Positions 10,021-21,322 of a stretch of 64,000 nt of DNA are shown here, in pieces. Every line of letters begins with the position of its first letter. The stretch's first letter is position 1. The position numbers were made by a program, and so were the translations under genes. Source of the stretch: Neisseria sp. GTDB lineage: Bacteria > Pseudomonadota > Gammaproteobacteria > Burkholderiales > Neisseriaceae. The notes under the pieces were generated by a model that was not told the DNA's origin, ran no database searches, and was given only the letters and a program-made list of their open reading frames with translations. The stretch covers positions 53,775-117,774 of the forward strand of contig NZ_JAUMZU010000005.1 in the NCBI RefSeq assembly GCF_030527965.1, given 5' to 3'.

Positions 10021-13000
10021 ATGATTATGCTATATGACCGTTCATTAGAAAAAGAAAACTGCGGTTTCGGCCTGATTGCCAATATTGATGGTGTTCAGAG
10101 CCATAAAGTTGTCCGTAATGCCATTTTGGGCTTGTCGCGCATGCAACACCGCGGCGCCATTTTGTCAGACGGTAAAACCGGCGACGGTTGCGGCTTGTCG
10201 CTTCAGATGCCGGAAAGTTTTTTCCGCACAATAGCTCAGGAGGCCGGTTTTTCCTTGGCACAAAAATTTGCCGTCGGGCAGATTTTTTTACCTCAAGACA
10301 AAGCTAAAGCCGAAGAATACATTGCCATTATTAATGAAGAATTAACCCGAGAAACCTTGGGTATTCCCGCATGGCGCGACGTGCCTACAAACCCTGCGGT
10401 GCTCGGTTCGATTGCATTGGCGGATATGCCGCAGATTAAACAAGTATTCATTAATGCGCCCAGCGGCTGGCGCACACAAGATTTGCAACGCCGCTTGTTC
10501 GTAACCCGTCGGCGTATCGAAAAGCGCATCGATCATCCCGATTTCTATATTTGCAGTTTTTCCAATCAAACCGTGATTTATAAAGGTTTGTGTATGCCGA
10601 AAGATTTGCCTAAGTTTTATCTTGATTTGGGCGACTTGCGCATGCAATCTGCTATTTGTCTATTCCACCAACGTTTTTCCACCAATACTCAGCCGCGCTG
10701 GAAGCTGGCACAGCCGTTCCGTTATTTGGCACACAATGGTGAAATCAATACTATTTCAGGCAACCGCGCGTGGGCGCGCGCGCGCGCCTATAAATACCAC
10801 ACACCGCTGATTCCCGATTTGCAAACTGCTGCCCCTTTTGTTAACGAAAACGGTTCGGACTCCAGCTCGCTCGACAATATGCTGGAAGTGTTTGTTTGCG
10901 GCGGGATGGATTTGTTCCGCGCCATGCGCTTGTTGGTTCCGCCCGCTTGGCAGCAAAACCCCGATATGGACGATGATTTGCGCGCCTTCTACGATTTCAA
11001 TTCCATGCATATGGAACCGTGGGACGGCCCTGCCGGCATCGTGCTTTCAGACGGCCGTTATGCCGCCTGTAATCTAGACCGCAACGGCCTGCGTCCGGCG
11101 CGTTATGTCATCACGCAAGACCGCCTGATTACCATCGCTTCGGAAGTGGGTATTTGGGATTATTCTCCCGACGAAGTTGTAGAAAAAGGCCGCGTAGGCC
11201 CGGGCCAATTGCTGGTTATCGACACCAAAAACGGCAAAATGTTGCATTCGGATGAGATTGACGGCGAATTGCGTGCCCGTCATCCTTACCGTACTTGGCT
11301 GGATAAAAACGTTCAGCGTCTTATTCCTTTCGAGCAGCTGCCTGACAACGAAACAGGCGATGCAGGTATGAGTGCCGATACGCTTGCCGTTTATCAGAAA
11401 CAATTCCTCTATGATAGAGAAGAGCTTGAAAGCATCGTGCGCGTCTTGGGTGAAGACGGGCAAGAAGCGGTAGGTTCGATGGGCGACGATACGCCGTTTG
11501 CAGTCTTATCCGAACGTCCGCGCCTGATTTTTGATTATTTCCGCCAATACTTTGCCCAAGTAACCAATCCGCCGATTGATCCGCTGCGCGAAGCCCATGT
11601 TATGAGCTTAACCACCAGCATCGGTCGCGAGATGAGCGTGTTCTTTGAAGCGGAAGGTATGTCGCATCGGGTGAACTTCAAATCGCCGGTTTTGTTGTAT
11701 TCCGATATGCAGCAATTATTGCGTCTGCCTCCGGAGCACTACAAACATACAGTATTGGACGCTACTTACGATGCTGAAAGTGATTTGAAAAGCGCAGTCG
11801 AACAATTGTGTGATGAAGCAGAGCAGGCCGTTAAAGACGGCGCTGTACTGTTGATTGTTTCAGACAGGCATATTGCGCAAACGCGTCAGCCGATTCCTTC
11901 CGCACTGGCTGTGGGCGCCATCCAAAACCGGCTGGTTGCGAAAAACATCCGTTGCGATGCAAATATCATCGTAGAAACGGCCGAGGCGCGTAACCCGCAT
12001 CATTTCGCCGTATTAATAGGCTTGGGTGCAACGGCTATTTATCCGTATTTGGCATACGAGAGCCTTGCGCATATGGTAAACGTAGGCGCAGTTACCAAAC
12101 CTTTGCGCGTGGTGATGGCCAATTTCCGTAACGGTATTAATAAAGGCCTCTACAAAATCATGTCGAAGATGGGCATTTCTTGCGTGTCTTCCTACCGTTG
12201 TGCCCGTTTATTCGAGCTGGTCGGCATGAGTAGCGAAATTACCGATTTGTGCTTCCCCGGCATTACCAGTCGTGTGGAAGGCGCTTCGTTTGCTGATTTG
12301 CACGAACAGATTTCCTCCACTCGTAAACGCGCATGGCGACACAGCCAAGATATCGATGCCGGCGGTTTGCTCAAATTCAAACCGCAAGGCGAATACCATG
12401 CTTACAACCCCGAGGTGGTCAACAATATCCAAGCTGCGGTCAATAGCGGCGATTATGGCTACTACTTGCGTTATCGCGATGCGGTCAACAATCGCCCGGT
12501 AACCACTATCCGCGACATGCTGCATCTGAAAACCGAGAATTGCTCGCCGATTGAAATCGAACGTGTAGAACCGGCTGAAAATCTGTTCAAACGCTTTGAC
12601 AGTGCCGCGATGTCTATCGGCGCGCTCAGCCCCGAGGCGCACGAATCACTGGCCATGGCGATGAACCGCTTGGGTGGCTATTCTAATTCTGGCGAAGGCG
12701 GCGAAGATCCGAAACGTTACGGCACAGAAAAAGTATCGCGTATTAAACAGGTTGCATCCGGCCGTTTCGGTGTAACGCCTGCTTACCTGATGAGTGCCGA
12801 CGTCATTCAGATTAAAGTGGCTCAAGGTGCGAAACCGGGGGAAGGCGGGCAATTGCCGGGCGACAAAGTGACTCCGTATATCGCCCAGCTGCGTTATGCC
12901 GTGCCCGGCTCAACGCTGATTTCTCCACCGCCGCACCATGATATTTATTCCATCGAAGACTTGGCTCAGCTGATTTTCGATTTGAAACAAATCAATCCCA

Positions 13001-14484
13001 AAGCGCTGATTTCGGTAAAACTGGTTTCACTGCCCGGTGTCGGTACCATCGCCACCGGCGTGGCCAAGGCCTATGCCGATCTGATTACCATTGCCGGCTA
13101 CGACGGCGGTACCGGTGCTTCGCCTCTTTCCAGCGTGAAATACTGCGGTTCACCTTGGGAGCTCGGTTTGGCCGAAGCGCAACAGGCTTTGGTGGAAAAC
13201 AATCTGCGCCACAAAGTGCGCCTGCAAGTTGACGGCGGTTTGAAAACCGGTTTGGACATTGTTAAAGCCGCCATTCTCGGTGCGGAAAGTTTCGGTTTTG
13301 GTACCGGCCCGATGGTCGCGCTCGGTTGTCGCTATCTGCGTATTTGCCACTTGAATAACTGCGCTACCGGCATTGCAACCCAAGACGACACGTTGCGAGG
13401 CAAGCATTTCCACGGCGATGCTGAAAAAGCCATGAATTACTTCCGCTTTATCGCTCGAGATGTACGCGAAATTATGGCGTCTCTCGGTGTGGAAAAATTA
13501 ACCGACCTTATCGGCCGCACCGAACTGCTCGGCATCATCGAAGGCAAAACCGCCAAACAACGCGGTCTTGATTTGGAAAAACTGTTGTATTCGCCCAAAG
13601 TACCCGATGGCAGCGCACGCCATTGCACGCAAAATAACGCGCCGTTCGACAAAGGCCGTTTGAATGCCGAAATCGTCAACGAAGTTCAGACTGCGCTGGA
13701 AAGCGGCAGCGGAGCCGATTTAAGCTTTGATATCAGCAACCTTGACCGTAGCGTCGGCGCGACTCTGTCCGGCATTATCGCTAAGCAATATGGCAATCGC
13801 GGCCGCATGGGACAAGAATTCAATATCAGCCTGAATGGCACCGCAGGCCAAAGCCTTGGCGTGTGGCTGGCCGGCGGCGTGAATCTTGATTTAACCGGCG
13901 ATGCGAATGACTACGTTGGTAAAGGCATGGCGGGCGGTCGCATCGTTATCAAACCGCACAACGGCGTTGCCTTTAAAGCCGAAGATGCGGCCATTGCCGG
14001 CAATACTTGCCTTTATGGTGCTACGGGCGGCGAGCTTTTTGCCTCAGGTCGTGCCGGCGAGCGTTTCGGCGTACGTAATTCAGGCGCATTGGCGGTAGTG
14101 GAAGGCATTGGCGACAATGGCTGCGAATATATGACCGGAGGCGTGGTTACCGTACTTGGTAAAACCGGTATTAACTTCGGTGCCGGTATGACAGGCGGCT
14201 TCGCTTATGTATTGGATACAGACGGCCATTTTAGAAACCGCATTAACCCTGAAATGGTTGAGGGCCTCGGTATTGCCGAACTGCCTACTCATCAAGAGCA
14301 TCTGCGCGGCCTGATTGCCCGTCATGTTGAATTGACCCGCAGCCATATCGGCGAACAAATTTTGTCCAACTGGGAAAACTATGTCGGCAAGTTTGTGTTG
14401 GTGAAACCGAAAGCTAACGATGTCAATGCTTTGTTGGGTCATAAACCTCGTACTGTGATGGAGCTGCGAGAAGTAACGGCCTGA
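10021..14484 (+). CDS. gltB: Glutamate synthase large subunit
   Basis: The large subunit of NADPH-dependent glutamate synthase, which transfers the amide of glutamine to 2-oxoglutarate. In 1487 residues the layout is standard: an N-terminal Ntn amidotransferase whose nucleophile is the Cys of EKENCGFGLIA, exposed after removal of about 13 residues; a central domain; the FMN-binding barrel with GEGGEDPKRYGTEKVSRIKQVASGRFGV and GYDGGTGASPLSS; the 3Fe-4S cysteines in GCRYLRICHLNNCATG; and the C-terminal GXGXG beta-helix. The start may be 10021 or 10027; no strong ribosome site decides. gltD follows after 222 bases. Confidence 0.96.
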   Translation: MIMLYDRSLEKENCGFGLIANIDGVQSHKVVRNAILGLSRMQHRGAILSDGKTGDGCGLSLQMPESFFRTIAQEAGFSLAQKFAVGQIFLPQDKAKAEEYIAIINEELTRETLGIPAWRDVPTNPAVLGSIALADMPQIKQVFINAPSGWRTQDLQRRLFVTRRRIEKRIDHPDFYICSFSNQTVIYKGLCMPKDLPKFYLDLGDLRMQSAICLFHQRFSTNTQPRWKLAQPFRYLAHNGEINTISGNRAWARARAYKYHTPLIPDLQTAAPFVNENGSDSSSLDNMLEVFVCGGMDLFRAMRLLVPPAWQQNPDMDDDLRAFYDFNSMHMEPWDGPAGIVLSDGRYAACNLDRNGLRPARYVITQDRLITIASEVGIWDYSPDEVVEKGRVGPGQLLVIDTKNGKMLHSDEIDGELRARHPYRTWLDKNVQRLIPFEQLPDNETGDAGMSADTLAVYQKQFLYDREELESIVRVLGEDGQEAVGSMGDDTPFAVLSERPRLIFDYFRQYFAQVTNPPIDPLREAHVMSLTTSIGREMSVFFEAEGMSHRVNFKSPVLLYSDMQQLLRLPPEHYKHTVLDATYDAESDLKSAVEQLCDEAEQAVKDGAVLLIVSDRHIAQTRQPIPSALAVGAIQNRLVAKNIRCDANIIVETAEARNPHHFAVLIGLGATAIYPYLAYESLAHMVNVGAVTKPLRVVMANFRNGINKGLYKIMSKMGISCVSSYRCARLFELVGMSSEITDLCFPGITSRVEGASFADLHEQISSTRKRAWRHSQDIDAGGLLKFKPQGEYHAYNPEVVNNIQAAVNSGDYGYYLRYRDAVNNRPVTTIRDMLHLKTENCSPIEIERVEPAENLFKRFDSAAMSIGALSPEAHESLAMAMNRLGGYSNSGEGGEDPKRYGTEKVSRIKQVASGRFGVTPAYLMSADVIQIKVAQGAKPGEGGQLPGDKVTPYIAQLRYAVPGSTLISPPPHHDIYSIEDLAQLIFDLKQINPKALISVKLVSLPGVGTIATGVAKAYADLITIAGYDGGTGASPLSSVKYCGSPWELGLAEAQQALVENNLRHKVRLQVDGGLKTGLDIVKAAILGAESFGFGTGPMVALGCRYLRICHLNNCATGIATQDDTLRGKHFHGDAEKAMNYFRFIARDVREIMASLGVEKLTDLIGRTELLGIIEGKTAKQRGLDLEKLLYSPKVPDGSARHCTQNNAPFDKGRLNAEIVNEVQTALESGSGADLSFDISNLDRSVGATLSGIIAKQYGNRGRMGQEFNISLNGTAGQSLGVWLAGGVNLDLTGDANDYVGKGMAGGRIVIKPHNGVAFKAEDAAIAGNTCLYGATGGELFASGRAGERFGVRNSGALAVVEGIGDNGCEYMTGGVVTVLGKTGINFGAGMTGGFAYVLDTDGHFRNRINPEMVEGLGIAELPTHQEHLRGLIARHVELTRSHIGEQILSNWENYVGKFVLVKPKANDVNALLGHKPRTVMELREVTA

Positions 14485-14688
14485 TACCAAAGCCTGTCTG
14501 AAAAAAAGCTTGGAACTAAGTTTTTCATAATTGCCAGTTTGTTCTTGAGAGAATGGGTGTGATGAAGAAGTTGGAGATTCAAACAATGGGCTTCAGACAG
14601 ACATGATAAGGCCGTTTAAAAAGTAAACGAGAAAACAAAATGCCTGTCTGAAAAGGGAATTTCAGGCGGCAACTCAAAAGAATATTAG

Positions 14689-16134
<1,446 letters not shown>

Positions 16135-16207
16135 GTAAGTAAATAGAGAAGGCCGGCTGATAAATGTCTGCAGGTTCTTCTCTAGCTTCATTTTTATGGC
16201 CATAAGC

Positions 16208-16244
16208 AAAAAGCCTGTCTGAAAAATTTTCAGACAGGCTTTTT
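16208..16244. terminator. Inverted DUS terminator between gltD and smc
   Basis: An inverted pair of GCCTGTCTGAA cores with flanking AAAAA and TTTTT, lying between convergent gltD and smc and usable from both sides. Confidence 0.85.
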
Positions 16245-16357
16245 ATTCTGTAGTACATAAAGGGACGCAGATAAAATCTAATGACCAAGCTTTTGCGCTA
16301 ATTTTCGTAATGCATTCGTGACTATGCATAATAGCGGAAAGCCTGTCTGCAAAATCT

Positions 16358-19300
16358 TCATGCTTCTGCCATGCTTAGTGCTTGCTGGATGTCTACTGCC
16401 ACGATGCGAGATACGCCTTTTTCCTGCATTGTTACGCCGATAAGTTGTTCGGCCATTTCCATTGTGAGGCGGTTGTGGGAAATATAGAGGAATTGGGTTT
16501 GAGCCGACATTTCTTTGACGAGGTGGCAGAAACGGCTGGTATTGGCGTCGTCCAGCGGGGCATCCACTTCATCCAGAAGGCAGAATGGGGCGGGGTTGAG
16601 GCTGAATAGGGCGAATACAAGGCTCATGGCGGTCAGTGCTTTTTCCCCACCTGATAACAGGTGGATGGTGCTGTTTTTCTTACCGGGCGGCCTTGCGGTG
16701 ATGGAAACACCGGCGGTCAGCAAATCGTCGCCTATCATTTGCAACGAGGCTTCGCCACCGCCGAATAGGGTTGGGAAGAAGGTTTGCATTTTTTCGTTGA
16801 CTGCATCGAAGGTTTCTTTGAAACGCTGTTTGGTTTCGTTGTCAATTTGGCCGATTGCTTCTTCCAGCAAGCCGATGGCGGCCTGTACGTCTTCGCTTTG
16901 GCTTCGGTAATAGCCGTCTCGTTCGCGCGCTTCTTCCAATTCTTGCAGCGCGGCCAGGTTGACGGCACCAAGGGCTTCGATTTGTTGCGTCAGGCTTTGG
17001 ATGCCGCCCGATAGTGTTTTTAAATCTGAACCGGCTTCTTTGGCTAATTGTTCTAATGCGTCGAAATCGGCTTCCCGCTCTTCAAGATTTTGGTGGTAGC
17101 GTTTGGCATTAATCAGCGCTTCTTGTTGTTGCAGCAGAGCGGTTTGGGTGGCCGCTTGAAGCTGGGGCAGGGCGGCGGCCAGCGTTTGCTGGCTGGCATA
17201 CAGTTCGCGTCCTTGCCGCTGGATTTCAGACAGGCATTCTTGTGCGGCAAGGTATTGTGTTTCTAATGTGGCAACTTGTTCGGCCAGAATTTCCAGCTTT
17301 TCGCGTTGTTCGCTGTCTTGTTGCTCGGTTTCGTAGGCCAAGGCCAGTTCGGATTGGCGCTCCTGCCAATCTAAGGTTTGTTGCTCGAGCGAAGTTAATT
17401 GTTGCTGCAGCGATTGTTTGCGCTGTTGCTGCTTATATACGGCAACTTCCACTGCGCCGTAGCGGCGGTTGGCCTCGAGTAGGGCAAGCTGGGCTTGTTT
17501 CAGTTGGTTTTGTTGTGTTTGGCGCTGTTCGTTGAGGCCGGTTTGCTGATGTTCCAGTTCGGTCGCGGCTTCGGTTAGCTCCGCAATATCGTCTTGCAGG
17601 GTATGGCTGCTTTGCTCTGAGATGAGTTGTTGTTCTTCCAGTTGTGCCAATTCTTGTTCGATGTGCTCGCGGCGCAGTTGGCCTTGGTTGGTGCGGGCGA
17701 GCAATTCAGTTGCCCGAGCTTGGGCAGATTGAAGTTGTAAGGTGTGTTGACGGTGTTGGGTTTGCCATTGCTTGTGTTGCACTTCATGTTTTTCCAGAGC
17801 CACCGCCGCCGCTTTGGATTGTTGTTCGGCCTTGGTTAGTTTGGGGGCGAAGGCTTCAAGCTCTTCGGTTAATTTGTCGTACCGATTTTTCAATTCGATA
17901 AGGTTGTTGTCGTTGTGTTCTGCGTATAACACGACGCCGATGCGGTCGACTTGGTGGCCTTCCGGTGTCAGCCAGCACTGGTGGGCTTGTAGGCGCTCTT
18001 GTTGCTGCAAGGCGTAATCCAAAGTCGGAGCGCATAAAATACCGTCCAACCAGTATGTTAAGGCGGCTTGATAGGGCGGTTCGGCTTGTATCTGGTTGAT
18101 TAATGCTTGCGCAGGTTGTGTTTTTTTTGCAGGAGAAAGGTCTGAACGAAACCACGCGGCTTGCCCTGCGGGCAAAGGTTCGGGCAGGGAAAAATCGTGA
18201 GGTAGGGCGCGGGCGTGCAGGCGTGCGGCGAGTACGACGGACAAGGCGTGTTGCCAGCTTTCGGGGGCTTTGATGTGCTGCCATAAGGCGGTTTGGGCAG
18301 TATGAGGAAGGTGCTGCCAGAAATCTTCCGTTTGGCTGCTGTTTTTTAGTAGGGTGGCGAGCGCTTGCTGTTCGGCTTGTAGGCCAAGATGTTGTTGGTA
18401 TAAAGCGTTGTAATGATTGGAGCCTGTCTGAAAATCTTGTTTCAGACAGGCATGACGCTCTTCACTTTCAAGCAACTGTTGCTCATAGTGTTCGTGTTGG
18501 GCTTGCAATAATGCGGCGTGTTGTTGTGCTGCTTCGGTTTCTGTATCTGCGGGCAGATTGAGTGATTGGTTTTCCTGATGGAGTTTTTCTCGGCGCGATG
18601 CGTTTTGTTGCAGAGTTTGCAAGGTATGGGCAAGTTGTTGTTGCTTGAGTGCCAATTCGCGTTTGATGCGGTTTAATTCGTCTTGCTGGCTTTGTAATGC
18701 AGCGGTAAGCGTATGCTGCTCGGCTTCCAGTTCAGGCAGGCTTTCTTCGCGCTCAGCTACTTGCATGGCCCAATCGGATAACTCGATTTGTTTTTCTTCC
18801 AATTCGGCTTCCAGAGCTTCCAATTCGCTGCGGATATTTTGCTGTTCTTGATGAATGCGTTGCAATTGGGCTTGTGCGGCCAATTTGTCTCGCTGAATTC
18901 TTTGTTGAAGGTTATGTTGTGAGCGTAATTGCTCTTCTAGGCGGGCGATTTGTTCGCGCAACATGGCACGTTGGTTGCTGATGTCTTGAGCCTGCTGTTG
19001 TTGCTGTTGCTCATTTTCGCGCAATGCGTGCAAGGCCTCGCCTGTAGCTCGGTTTTGTGCTGAGAGTTCGTCTTGCTTTTGTAAAGAAATCTGATGTTGC
19101 TCGGTTGCCTTGTCAGCCGCAGCAAGCGATTGTTGCCAATGGGTGTAGTCGAGTAAATCTTGCTGTTTGGTGAGTTGCTCGGTCAGTGTGCGGTAGCGTG
19201 CTGCCGTCTCGGCTTGTTTTTCCAGCTTTTCCACTTGGCGGCTAAGCTCGGACTGCAAATCGGACAGGCGTTGTAGATGTTCGCGGGTATCTTTCAAACG

Positions 19301-19846
19301 ATTTTCGGTTTCTTTGCGGCGTTCTTTGTATTTTGATACGCCGGCAGCTTCTTCGATATAAGCACGCAATTCTTCCGGCCTTGCTTCGATAATTCGAGAA
19401 ATCATGCCTTGTTCGATAACAGCGTAGCCACGCGCACCTACGCCGGTGCCCAGAAATAAATCCGTGATGTCGCGCCGGCGAACAACTTGATTGTTGATAT
19501 AGTAAGTGGATTCGCCTTGGCGGGTAATCTGTCGTTTGATGCTGACCTCTGCATATTTCCCCCAAGGGCCTTGCAGCGATTGGTCGGTGTTGTTGAAAAC
19601 CAATTCCACCATCGCACGTGGCGCCGGCCTGCGGGTGGCTGCACCGTTGAAAATCACGTCTTGCATGCTTTCACCGCGCAGTTGTTTGGCCGATGCTTCA
19701 CCCAGCACCCAGCGTACTGCATCGATAACATTGGATTTACCACAGCCGTTAGGGCCGATCACGGCAACCAGTTGGCCAGGGATGTGGATAGTGGTAGGGT
19801 CGGTAAACGATTTGAAGCCGGTAAGTTTGATATGGGTAAGGCGCAT
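16358..19846 (-). CDS. smc: Chromosome segregation protein SMC
   Basis: The condensin ATPase that compacts and segregates the chromosome. It has 1162 residues. The N-terminal head carries Walker A in AVIGPNGCGKSNVIDAV (near residue 30). A very Gln/Glu-rich coiled coil runs from about 170 to 500 and from 650 to 990, flanking a hinge. The C-terminal head carries the signature LSGGEKALTAMSL and Walker B FCLLDEVDAPLDDAN (near residue 1090). A DUS pair sits inside the coding sequence near 18421-18453 in the hinge-proximal coil, and it encodes SEERHACLKQDFQTGS on this strand. No scpAB genes are adjacent. Confidence 0.96.
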   Translation of the reverse strand: MRLTHIKLTGFKSFTDPTTIHIPGQLVAVIGPNGCGKSNVIDAVRWVLGEASAKQLRGESMQDVIFNGAATRRPAPRAMVELVFNNTDQSLQGPWGKYAEVSIKRQITRQGESTYYINNQVVRRRDITDLFLGTGVGARGYAVIEQGMISRIIEARPEELRAYIEEAAGVSKYKERRKETENRLKDTREHLQRLSDLQSELSRQVEKLEKQAETAARYRTLTEQLTKQQDLLDYTHWQQSLAAADKATEQHQISLQKQDELSAQNRATGEALHALRENEQQQQQQAQDISNQRAMLREQIARLEEQLRSQHNLQQRIQRDKLAAQAQLQRIHQEQQNIRSELEALEAELEEKQIELSDWAMQVAEREESLPELEAEQHTLTAALQSQQDELNRIKRELALKQQQLAHTLQTLQQNASRREKLHQENQSLNLPADTETEAAQQHAALLQAQHEHYEQQLLESEERHACLKQDFQTGSNHYNALYQQHLGLQAEQQALATLLKNSSQTEDFWQHLPHTAQTALWQHIKAPESWQHALSVVLAARLHARALPHDFSLPEPLPAGQAAWFRSDLSPAKKTQPAQALINQIQAEPPYQAALTYWLDGILCAPTLDYALQQQERLQAHQCWLTPEGHQVDRIGVVLYAEHNDNNLIELKNRYDKLTEELEAFAPKLTKAEQQSKAAAVALEKHEVQHKQWQTQHRQHTLQLQSAQARATELLARTNQGQLRREHIEQELAQLEEQQLISEQSSHTLQDDIAELTEAATELEHQQTGLNEQRQTQQNQLKQAQLALLEANRRYGAVEVAVYKQQQRKQSLQQQLTSLEQQTLDWQERQSELALAYETEQQDSEQREKLEILAEQVATLETQYLAAQECLSEIQRQGRELYASQQTLAAALPQLQAATQTALLQQQEALINAKRYHQNLEEREADFDALEQLAKEAGSDLKTLSGGIQSLTQQIEALGAVNLAALQELEEARERDGYYRSQSEDVQAAIGLLEEAIGQIDNETKQRFKETFDAVNEKMQTFFPTLFGGGEASLQMIGDDLLTAGVSITARPPGKKNSTIHLLSGGEKALTAMSLVFALFSLNPAPFCLLDEVDAPLDDANTSRFCHLVKEMSAQTQFLYISHNRLTMEMAEQLIGVTMQEKGVSRIVAVDIQQALSMAEA

Positions 19847-20398
19847 GGTGGTGTGTGTTGAGTTAAACGGTTTAAATCTTAGTTGGATTTTAGCCGAATC
19901 GGTTGGGGTTAGAGTGTTAATCTTAACAAAGTTTAATTAGGATAAGATTTTAATCAAGTGTGTATTAAAAATGCGACTCTATGTAAATCAGTATGTTTTG
20001 AGCATGGCTGGGATAATAGCTATGATATTTTGGTAAAGCGCTGCATTTCTTATTTATTTGATTTTTAAGTATAAAAATATAATAACAATATGAACTATGC
20101 AAAAATGACAATAAAATATTCATAATGAATTTTATTTGATATAATACCTTCCGTCTGGCATAAAAGCCACTTGTTGTTGCTGGGCGCAAAGATAGTCGCT
20201 TTATTGTTTAATATCATTAAATTATCTTAAATGCCGCTTTACGTCTTTGAGTTTTAAGTAAATTTGCTTGGCTTGAACCAATGATGAAAAGTTGTGGCTG
20301 TATTTGAATTCAAAGGTTTTTATTTTTTAACGATTACGGAATTTAGGTGCATATTATTTTCAGTGTGGGAAAGCGCTTAAATTTATGGAGGTTCGATA
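19847..20398 (+). promoter_or_regulatory. AT-rich divergent region between smc and the adhesin module
   Basis: About 550 bases without a credible gene, between divergently transcribed smc and the OmpA-like lipoprotein gene. A TATAAT matching the -10 consensus lies at 20140-20145, but no good -35 stands at the right distance. If it is used, the lipoprotein message would have a leader of about 250 bases. A GGAGG-type ribosome site precedes the 20399 ATG. No terminator or known operator was found. Confidence 0.35.
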
Positions 20399-21304
20399 AT
20401 GATTCAGCATAAGAAAATGTGGTTGGTTTTGTTGCCGTTTTTGGCTGCGGGCTGTACTTATAAAAATACCGCTCGCGAGGTTTGGACTGATACAACCAGC
20501 ACAGCATACAGCACTAGTGTGCCGGACGATAAATCTTCCGTTGTTTTCTATCGTCAAGCTGATGCCATTAACGGCCCGACAGTTAACATTTATGTAAACG
20601 GTCAATATTTAGGTTCTTTGCAGCCTAATGCATATCGCCAAGAAACCGTATGTGCTCAAAATCAACGCTTCTTTGCTGAATTTGCTAACCGTGATGCGGC
20701 TTATAACGCAAAAGCCAACTCGGGAGATTACTACAATTTACCTGAGGCTGCAGTTTCATTCTTTAAGATTATCCAAGGTGAGAATGGGCGCCCAGCTTTA
20801 CAAGCGGTAACGCCGGAGCAGGCGGAGCAAGAAATGAAAGGTGTGCTCAGCCAACATCATACGCTGTCGCGCGTGCAAACTGCAGCTCAATGTTCGAGCG
20901 TGTTGAAGAAATATACATTGCAAGCGTCTGCGTTGTTCAAATTCAACCGTTCAAGCTATAAAGATATGCTGCCTAAAGGTAAGCAAGAAATCGCTGCTGT
21001 ATCTGAGGATATTAAAAATAATCCTAGTCGGATAAGCGGTATTCAAGTGATTGGCTATACTGATCCTGAAGGTAACGATCAGTATAACAATAAACTGTCT
21101 TTGGCTCGGGCCAAAACAGTTAAAGAGGCTCTATCCGGAAGTGGTTTGGATGCAAATCTAATTACACCGGAAGGGCGAGGTGAAAACGATCTTGTCGTGT
21201 CAGATTGTCGAGCAAAACATCCGAAAGATGCGGCTGCCCGTCAGGCATGTGACCAACCGAACCGTCGTGTGGAGATTATTCTTCACGGTGAAAAAAACAA
21301 CTAA
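20399..21304 (+). CDS. OmpA-domain lipoprotein paired with the adhesin
   Basis: A 301-residue predicted outer-membrane lipoprotein. The signal peptide ends in lipobox LAAGC with the lipidated Cys near residue 19. After a central domain of about 130 residues that I do not recognise (containing VNIYVNGQYLGSLQP), the C-terminal half is a peptidoglycan-binding OmpA-like domain: SALFKFNRSSYKDMLPKGKQEI, IQVIGYTDPEGNDQYNNKLSLARAKTVKEAL and the closing NRRVEIIL. It is 18 bases upstream of the giant adhesin gene and very probably in the same operon. A role in anchoring the adhesin or its secretion pore to the cell wall is inference from this pairing. Confidence 0.85.
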   Translation: MIQHKKMWLVLLPFLAAGCTYKNTAREVWTDTTSTAYSTSVPDDKSSVVFYRQADAINGPTVNIYVNGQYLGSLQPNAYRQETVCAQNQRFFAEFANRDAAYNAKANSGDYYNLPEAAVSFFKIIQGENGRPALQAVTPEQAEQEMKGVLSQHHTLSRVQTAAQCSSVLKKYTLQASALFKFNRSSYKDMLPKGKQEIAAVSEDIKNNPSRISGIQVIGYTDPEGNDQYNNKLSLARAKTVKEALSGSGLDANLITPEGRGENDLVVSDCRAKHPKDAAARQACDQPNRRVEIILHGEKNN

Positions 21305-21322
21305 CAGTCAAGGTGAAAAACT

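Noticed and set aside
9789..10037. 82-codon frame upstream of gltB
   Set aside because: AT-rich promoter DNA; it overlaps the gltB start out of frame and resembles no protein.
20117..20145. Full promoter for the adhesin operon
   Set aside because: The TATAAT is good, but no -35 with more than three matches stands at 16-18 bases, so only the region is reported.
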